Shown here piece after piece: positions 58,987 to 64,000 of a stretch of 64,000 nucleotides of DNA (its first letter is position 1; each line of letters begins with the position of its first letter). The translations under genes and the position numbers were made by a program. The stretch is from Rosenbergiella metrosideri. GTDB taxonomy: Bacteria > Pseudomonadota > Gammaproteobacteria > Enterobacterales > Enterobacteriaceae. Under the pieces are notes generated by a model, which saw nothing but the letters and a program-made list of their open reading frames with translations, was not told where the DNA came from and made no database searches. Location of the stretch: assembly GCF_022602565.1 (NCBI RefSeq), contig NZ_JALBCV010000012.1, positions 1-64,000 of the forward strand, read 5' to 3'.

Positions 58987-60738
58987 TCAATATTGCCAAT
59001 TGACCGTAAAACCCAGGGTAAAGCGGTCTTTCATAAAACCTTGCGGGGCCGCTACGGGGATACCGATAAAAGTATCGTATCCGGTTGATAACACTTGCCC
59101 GCGAACCCCTAATATATTTCCGATAAGAGAGCGTCCTAATTGCTGATGGGTGCTGTTTCCCTTAAGGGTTCCGTAATCCACCCCTAGATAGAGCTGTTGT
59201 GCGCTAATCGGGAGGGCCCAACTCCATTCATTACGGATCAATATCCCTCGATCCGCGCTGAGTGAGCGCTCGCCATCGAAACCTCGTACCGTCCAGCGGC
59301 TACCTATTGAGAACTGTTCTGAAGGGGTTAACTTTGTTGAAGTCAGTTGCTGTTGATACAGTAACTGATAGCGAAACTGCTGAGTGGCGATGGTGAAGGG
59401 CAGGGTAAACTCAGCGGTAAGCTGTACGATACGGCTTAGTGCGGTCGCCTCGCCAAACGCTTCTTCACTTGCTGGCAGTGCACCGAACCACCGCGTTCCC
59501 TGTTGGTAACTCACCCCAAGATTCAGTATGGCACGATCGATAAACTGTTGATGCTGAAGGGTCGCTTTCCATGAGGTTGTTTTGCGGTGCTGGGCATCGA
59601 TCGCTGTATCATCAATAAAGTTTTTCGATTCACGCAGCGCTACTTCTCCGGTCAGGCGCGTTTTATGGTGGCTGCCGCGATGGATCACCCGCCCCAGCTG
59701 GAATGCCAGCTGCTGACTTTGACCACGGTAACGATAATCCGCATTGGCACCGGCAATAGTCTGACTGTAATCACTGTAGCTTGCCGTAAGACTGGCTAGC
59801 CAGTAGCCGTAAGGCAGTGAATACTGCCCGGTAACGTTGTGTGTCCCCTTCCCGCCGCCGGGTAACAGGGAGCGTCCGGCATAAAGGTACAGACTGTCAC
59901 TGAAAGAAAGTGGATTATCGAGATAAAGTGTCGTCCCCCCCTGATAACGGCCGGTACTCCGCGTTCCTGAGTCATCGAGAGAGAGTCCCAGCCGCCACTT
60001 ACGCGACTGCTGCCAATTCACGACGATATCGCTCTCCCCTGGCCGGTCGGTCGGTACAATTTCCATACTCGATTGAACGGTCGGCAGACGCTGCAAGTTT
60101 TCTAATCCTTGCTCTAACGCACGCAAATCAAGCAGCCCCCCAGCCTGCATTGGGAAAGCACTGCTCAGAGAGATATCTTGGTGGGATTGTGCGGCGGCGG
60201 TGGTCAGCCGACTGAGTTTACCCGGCACTATCGTTAAGTGAAGGTGCCGCTGGGTCAGATCCTGCGCTGGTGCGAGGACGCGGGTGGTGACATAGCCCTG
60301 ATCCATCAGCCGATTCTGCAGGCGACGCATAAGAAGATTAATCCCTTGTGCCCCTAAGCACTTTCCTATTGCCGTATTGGCGACACGCTGAAGGCCGAGC
60401 CAACTCGGTAAAGCCTGCAAAGCGGCAAGCGTGACGTGCTCGATCGGAAAACAAGGGGTCTCTTGCGGGAAGCCTTGCTGTAAGGCTGGGGCCGTTGGCA
60501 CCTCAACATGAACAGTCGGTGGTTCAGGCGCCAAGCGCTGCTGCAACGCCCGCTGTTGCGCCTGCTGATGAAGCTGTTGTGAATGATCATTGGGCTGCGG
60601 AAAAAACGGGCGCTGTTGTGCAGCGAGTAAAGCATCTGCTTTTAGCGGAAAGGTCGATGCATCACTCTGCCCCATTATGCAGAGCAGACCTAATGCCATG
60701 ATTACCCGCTGTGGGGGATAGAATAAGTGATAGTCCAC
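58987..60738 (-). CDS. cdiB: CdiB/ShlB-family TpsB outer membrane transporter
   Basis: A 583-residue outer membrane barrel that secretes the CdiA exoprotein. The N-terminal signal peptide is followed by a Gln-rich linker helix (QQLHQQAQQRALQQRL), two POTRA domains (about 95-250; ITIVPGKLSR-like segment) and a 16-strand barrel. The family L6 loop motif is in WTVRGFDGE. The last residue pattern, FTVNWQY, ends in an aromatic residue as expected for BamA-assembled barrels. It heads the cdiB-cdiA-cdiI operon. Confidence 0.94.
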   Translation of the reverse strand: MDYHLFYPPQRVIMALGLLCIMGQSDASTFPLKADALLAAQQRPFFPQPNDHSQQLHQQAQQRALQQRLAPEPPTVHVEVPTAPALQQGFPQETPCFPIEHVTLAALQALPSWLGLQRVANTAIGKCLGAQGINLLMRRLQNRLMDQGYVTTRVLAPAQDLTQRHLHLTIVPGKLSRLTTAAAQSHQDISLSSAFPMQAGGLLDLRALEQGLENLQRLPTVQSSMEIVPTDRPGESDIVVNWQQSRKWRLGLSLDDSGTRSTGRYQGGTTLYLDNPLSFSDSLYLYAGRSLLPGGGKGTHNVTGQYSLPYGYWLASLTASYSDYSQTIAGANADYRYRGQSQQLAFQLGRVIHRGSHHKTRLTGEVALRESKNFIDDTAIDAQHRKTTSWKATLQHQQFIDRAILNLGVSYQQGTRWFGALPASEEAFGEATALSRIVQLTAEFTLPFTIATQQFRYQLLYQQQLTSTKLTPSEQFSIGSRWTVRGFDGERSLSADRGILIRNEWSWALPISAQQLYLGVDYGTLKGNSTHQQLGRSLIGNILGVRGQVLSTGYDTFIGIPVAAPQGFMKDRFTLGFTVNWQY

Positions 60739-61367
60739 GAGATTCCCTTTCGTGTTTGGCGCGTAACCATCCTGTTACACGTTATGGTGAGTGCTTACCC
60801 AATTCAGAGGCAATTTAGCAAGGTCTGACGATATAAATACAGTGTTACTTCTTGGCGAGTAATACTTTCGCATAATTTCTTGTGGTTTATCACAATAAAA
60901 AAGGGAATGGCTATTTGACTAAAAGAGTATTGATAGAAGGTTTTATGAAATAGATACCCACGCAATTAACTACTATGACATTTTTGAATAATGCATTACG
61001 TGTCTTATCCCAGCCCAATAAGTTTAAGATTACTTACATACTCAACTTTAAGTTATAAAAAAATCCTAGTAATAGTTTTCACTACCCTATTACGGAATAA
61101 ATTTTATTATGATGAAGTCTAAAATAATAGAGAGGATTAAGTAAAATAATCTGAAAGCAATCATCGATAGGATCGTCAAAGACCCTGCATCGAGGGGATG
61201 CCACATCACGAACGCTTACCGATTATTTAAGGGTGGAAACCATAGTGAAGAGTAGGCTTATTTTTTATATTTTGTCATGGGTTAGCGGTCAGACTATAGG
61301 CAAATCCATCGATAGGCTTACACGTTGTCTCGGTATTCCCCCAAGCGCTACTTGTCATGGTTGTTGA
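60739..61367. other. AT-rich region upstream of cdiB
   Basis: No convincing intact gene. The first 120 bp must carry the cdiB promoter; GTAAC/GTTAC dyads lie near 60768-60783. A plus-strand run of about 33 sense codons near 61150-61260 (ending in GGNHSEE) is too short to call. Low GC fits the flank of a horizontally acquired CDI island. Confidence 0.4.
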
Positions 61368-61799
61368 GTCGATACCGCGACGGAGCAGAAAAATATCCAT
61401 GAAAAAACCGTTATAACTTATCTCGATAAGATTAAATCTGCTATCCATGAACATTATAATATCGAAGACATTATCGAGCATGCTCGGCGGGAAAAACACA
61501 GTGGGATAATTATATTATCGATGATTACACTGTCGAAGCCTCTCTTTGGATCAAAGAGAGCTCTACTAATTATGATGGCTATTACTTATGCCTCACTCAA
61601 CACTACAGTAAAGGTATCACGTATTTTGAAAATTTTGATAGTGAATATTGTCATTGAAATTTCTTTAACCGATAAAAAAATTACAATAAGAAGATTGAAT
61701 TATGGTTAAGAACCCAATATTCGCGCTCCACATTATTTAATGTTAGTGGAACATGCAACGTTCTTTTTAGAGAAGAATCCAATCCAAGAGATCTGGTAA
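61368..61799 (+). pseudogene. Decayed unidentified gene upstream of cdiB
   Basis: Three consecutive plus-strand segments read as protein in successive frames: 61368-61500 (contains YLDKIKSAIHEHYNIEDIIE), 61502-61652 (contains SLWIKESSTNYDGYYL and KGITYFENFDSEY) and 61650-61799 (contains EISLTDKKITIRRLNYG, one in-frame stop at 61707, then RAPHYLMLVEHATFFLEKNP). Two frameshifts and one stop join them into a roughly 140-residue small acidic protein. The family is not recognised; the size and composition would suit an immunity protein of a polymorphic toxin, which is only a guess. Confidence 0.55.
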
Positions 61800-61822
61800 T
61801 CATTCTGGACGTTAATAGCGAT

Positions 61823-61850
61823 AAAAAAGGCTGACAAAAGTCAGCCTTTT
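61823..61850 (-). terminator. Intrinsic terminator after ugd
   Basis: On the minus strand GGCTGAC and GTCAGCC (61846-61840 with 61835-61829) form a perfect stem with a TTTT loop, followed by six T residues. It lies 14 bp past the ugd stop. Confidence 0.92.
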
Positions 61851-61863
61851 CCCGTCTTAAAAA

Positions 61864-63030
61864 TTAATCGTTACCAAACAGATCACGGGTATAGACTTTT
61901 TCCCGAACATCCTGCAACGCTTCAACCAGACGGTTTGCAATGATGAGATCGCACTGCTGTTTTAACTGTTGCAGATCATGGGTAACCGGTGAGTTAAAGA
62001 AGGTTTCTTCATTTAATACCGGTTCGTAAACCATGACCTCGATGCCCTTAGCTTTCAGGCGTTTCATAATACCTTGGACGGCAGAAGCACGGAAGTTATC
62101 CGATCCTGCTTTCATCACCAGACGATATATTCCCACGCGTTTGGGCTGCTTTTTCAAAATACTTTCAGCAATAAAATCTTTGCGGGTACGGTTGGCATCG
62201 ACAATCGCATTGATAATATTGTTAGGCACCTGCTCGTAGTTGGCACGAAGTTGTTTGGTGTCTTTCGGTAGGCAGTAACCGCCGTAACCAAAGGATGGAT
62301 TATTATAGTGATGACCAATACGTGGGTCGTGACTCACCCCTTCAATGATTTGGCGAGCATCCAGGCCATGGTGTTCGGCATAGCTATCCAACTCATTGAA
62401 GTAGGCAATACGCAGGGCAAGATAAGTGTTCGCAAACAGCTTGATCGCTTCCGCTTCAGTGTCATCGGTGAAGAGTACTGGAATATCTTGCTTCTCTGCC
62501 CCATCCGCTAATAACTGGGCAAATTTCTTAGCCTCTGCGCTTTGGCTGCCGACCACGATACGCGAAGGGTGTAAATTATCGTACAGGGCCTTACCTTCAC
62601 GTAAAAACTCGGGTGAGAAAATAATGTTGTCAACGCCTAGCTTCTCTTTTAGCGCGCGGGTAAATCCTACCGGAATGGTAGATTTAATGATGATGGTCGC
62701 CTGCGGATTAATGGCTAATACGTCGTTGATGACCGATTCGACACTGCGCGTATTAAAGTAGTTGGACTCCACATCGTAGTCGGTAGGTGTCGCCACAATG
62801 ACGTAGTCAGCATCCTGATAAGCAAAATGTTTGTCGGTGGTCGCGGTAAAATTGAGCGGCTTATTGGCGAGGTAAAACTCAATCTCTTTATCGACAATCG
62901 GCGATTGTTTATTATTTAATTTTTCAACCTTCTGCTGGTCTATATCCAACGCCACCACTTCATTATGTTGTGCAAGTAAGAGGCCGTTCGAAAGTCCAAC
63001 ATAACCAGTGCCAGCAATAGCAATCTTCAT
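61864..63030 (-). CDS. ugd: UDP-glucose 6-dehydrogenase
   Basis: Oxidises UDP-glucose to UDP-glucuronate with NAD, for capsule/exopolysaccharide and Ara4N lipid A modification. It has 388 residues, identical to E. coli. The Rossmann motif is [10 protein letters not shown], the substrate segment [16 protein letters not shown], and the catalytic cysteine lies in [11 protein letters not shown]. It stands alone here, after the CDI island; E. coli has it beside the cps/rfb cluster. The 375 bp upstream (63031-63405) contain promoters for ugd and the next gene and no visible gene. Confidence 0.97.
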   Translation of the reverse strand: MKIAIAGTGYVGLSNGLLLAQHNEVVALDIDQQKVEKLNNKQSPIVDKEIEFYLANKPLNFTATTDKHFAYQDADYVIVATPTDYDVESNYFNTRSVESVINDVLAINPQATIIIKSTIPVGFTRALKEKLGVDNIIFSPEFLREGKALYDNLHPSRIVVGSQSAEAKKFAQLLADGAEKQDIPVLFTDDTEAEAIKLFANTYLALRIAYFNELDSYAEHHGLDARQIIEGVSHDPRIGHHYNNPSFGYGGYCLPKDTKQLRANYEQVPNNIINAIVDANRTRKDFIAESILKKQPKRVGIYRLVMKAGSDNFRASAVQGIMKRLKAKGIEVMVYEPVLNEETFFNSPVTHDLQQLKQQCDLIIANRLVEALQDVREKVYTRDLFGND

Positions 63031-63405
63031 TACCTGATTTCCTGTATTTGGGGTCGAATAATTAGAATATTTAATTTTTTAAGGCCGATAGTATGCCTGC
63101 ATTATGTATTTTCCGCGAAAACAAATTGCATAACTCGTTAATTTTCAGATTAAAAGAAAATTTTCTATCCCTCGTGGCGGCTTCCTTCCGCAAAGGTTCG
63201 AAGTGTAAAGTGTTAAAAGCCTTTAATGCTACACTGAACAGAACAAAGTGCCATTGCGCTATTCAGAACGGCAGGTAAAAGCAAGCATCGACCGAATGAG
63301 AGCTTGGCAAGCCGGTCAGAGTAATCTCTTTTTTTCATTAGTGCGCCACACGAGATAATGTCTGAACTATAATTAACAACGATATATCCCTTATGGAGAA
63401 TGAGA

Positions 63406-63726
63406 ATGAAAAAATTAGTGATTCTTGCTTCAGCCCTGACCCTCTCTTTTGGTGCCTTTGCTGCGACCCAGGCAAGTGAAGAGGCATTAGCGACTGCGCA
63501 TAAAGGGGCGGATACCGCTAAAGAGAAACTGCATGAAGCGCAAAATACTGGCGCACAGCAGAAACTTAAAGCGAAGCATGCCGCTGAGGGGAAAGCGAAC
63601 ACCACCAGCAGTAAAATCTCTGAAGGCTCGCAAAAGGCCTGGCATAGCACTAAGCAAGGTGTAGAGAAAGGCTGGGACAAAACTAAAGAGAGTGCTGAAG
63701 ATCTGAAAAACGACATTTCACCCTAG
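63406..63726 (+). CDS. Small periplasmic Lys/Ala/Glu-rich protein
   Basis: A 106-residue exported protein. A signal peptide (MKKLVILASALTLSFGAFA-A) is followed by an amphipathic, helix-forming mature domain rich in Ala, Lys, Glu and Thr, with LEA-like repeats such as KGADTAKEKLHEA and GWDKTKESAEDL. The second ATG (63406) is preferred because GGAGA is 8 bp upstream; the ATG at 63400 is too close. The family is not recognised; a stress-protective role would fit such composition, but this is inference. A 10-bp perfect hairpin (63740-63761) follows. Confidence 0.75.
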   Translation: MKKLVILASALTLSFGAFAATQASEEALATAHKGADTAKEKLHEAQNTGAQQKLKAKHAAEGKANTTSSKISEGSQKAWHSTKQGVEKGWDKTKESAEDLKNDISP

Positions 63727-63739
63727 TCGATAGGGTCTG

Positions 63740-63761
63740 GGTCCTATCCTCGGATAGGACC
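63740..63761. terminator. Perfect hairpin between convergent genes
   Basis: GGTCCTATCC and GGATAGGACC form a perfect 10-bp stem with a two-base centre. It lies 14 bp past the periplasmic protein gene and just after the end of the convergent reductase gene. There is no T tract, so it may act as a structural 3' end for both. Confidence 0.55.
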
Positions 63762-63768
63762 TGCTCTG

Positions 63769-64000
63769 TCAAAGATCCAAAACCAACACTTCACTGCGAC
63801 TGCGAGAACAGCACAGGGCCACCTGCTGTTGCGGTCCGCTCTTCTCCTGCTCACTTTGCACCGTATCACGGTGATCAACCTCCCCGGAAATAACATTGGT
63901 TAAACAGGCCCCACACATTCCCATTTCACAGGAAAGCGGTATCGAGACGCCTTGCTCTAGCAAGACTTGGGCGATAGTTTGCTGTGCGCTCACAGGCCAT
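63769..64000 (-). CDS. C-terminal 2Fe-2S ferredoxin domain of an oxygenase reductase (partial)
   Basis: The frame is open to the window edge, so only the last 77 or so codons are seen. They encode a plant-type 2Fe-2S domain: SCEMGMCGACLTNV supplies three cysteine ligands and VALCCSRS the fourth, ending in LVLDL. This C-terminal placement is typical of phthalate dioxygenase reductase/vanillate demethylase reductase (VanB-type) proteins with N-terminal FMN and NADH domains. The GTG at 63993 is inside the protein and not the start. The full function needs the upstream sequence. Confidence 0.82.
   Translation of the reverse strand, partial: WPVSAQQTIAQVLLEQGVSIPLSCEMGMCGACLTNVISGEVDHRDTVQSEQEKSGPQQQVALCCSRSRSEVLVLDL

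Noticed and set aside
61275-61499. Minus-strand ORF of 74 codons upstream of cdiB
   Set aside because: Plus-strand frames across the same bases read as a degraded protein with continuing similarity in composition, so this is probably a shadow.

Overview
The window is a chromosomal segment of an Enterobacterales bacterium. Its backbone follows the Escherichia coli 63-64 min region gene for gene: tRNA-fMet, amiC, argA, recD-recB-recC, ppdC-ygdB-ppdB-ppdA, thyA-lgt-ptsP-rppH, mutH, ygdR, tas, lplT-aas, an OmrA/OmrB-type sRNA, galR, lysA, lysR. The protein divergence, a rhodopsin gene and moderate GC content suggest an Erwiniaceae-like, plant- or insect-associated relative of Pantoea/Erwinia. That placement is inference. 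Comparisons with E. coli proteins are from memory; no alignment was run.

Accessory blocks interrupt the backbone. (1) Bases 119-6700, between tRNA-fMet and amiC, hold an arginine island: a divergent second-type argS, an argR paralogue, an AdiA-type arginine decarboxylase and, divergently, a PotE-type antiporter, with ARG-box-like sites between the last two. (2) Bases 20265-21784, between ppdA and thyA, hold a microbial rhodopsin with a DTG pump motif, translationally coupled to a Blh-type beta-carotene dioxygenase that would make its retinal. (3) Bases 33091-43952, between aas and galR, hold a four-gene RND efflux operon (mdtA-mdtB-mdtC-outer membrane factor, as in MuxABC-OpmB) and a second FtsI-like transpeptidase whose SxN motif reads SSD. 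(4) After lysR come zinc-independent ribosomal protein paralogues rpmE2-rpmJ2 behind a Zur-like box. (5) Bases 48282-61800 are an AT-rich island with a contact-dependent inhibition locus: cdiB, a 2665-residue cdiA, a small membrane cdiI candidate, an orphan VENN module, a decayed VENN module and a decayed gene upstream of cdiB. The window ends with ugd, a small periplasmic protein and the truncated end of a 2Fe-2S reductase.

Backbone losses relative to E. coli are ptrA (recC and recB overlap directly) and ygdQ. The rppH-mutH intergenic region carries clustered DnaA boxes at the position of E. coli DARS2, so a replication-control site appears conserved. Other recognisable control sites are tandem ARG boxes before argA, a gal operator before galR, a Zur box before rpmE2, a promoter for the rhodopsin operon and several intrinsic terminators.

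The strongest candidates for new biology are the arginine island with its own tRNA synthetase and repressor, the rhodopsin-blh operon, the SSD variant of the FtsI paralogue, and the CDI module graveyard with a VENN-domain fusion.
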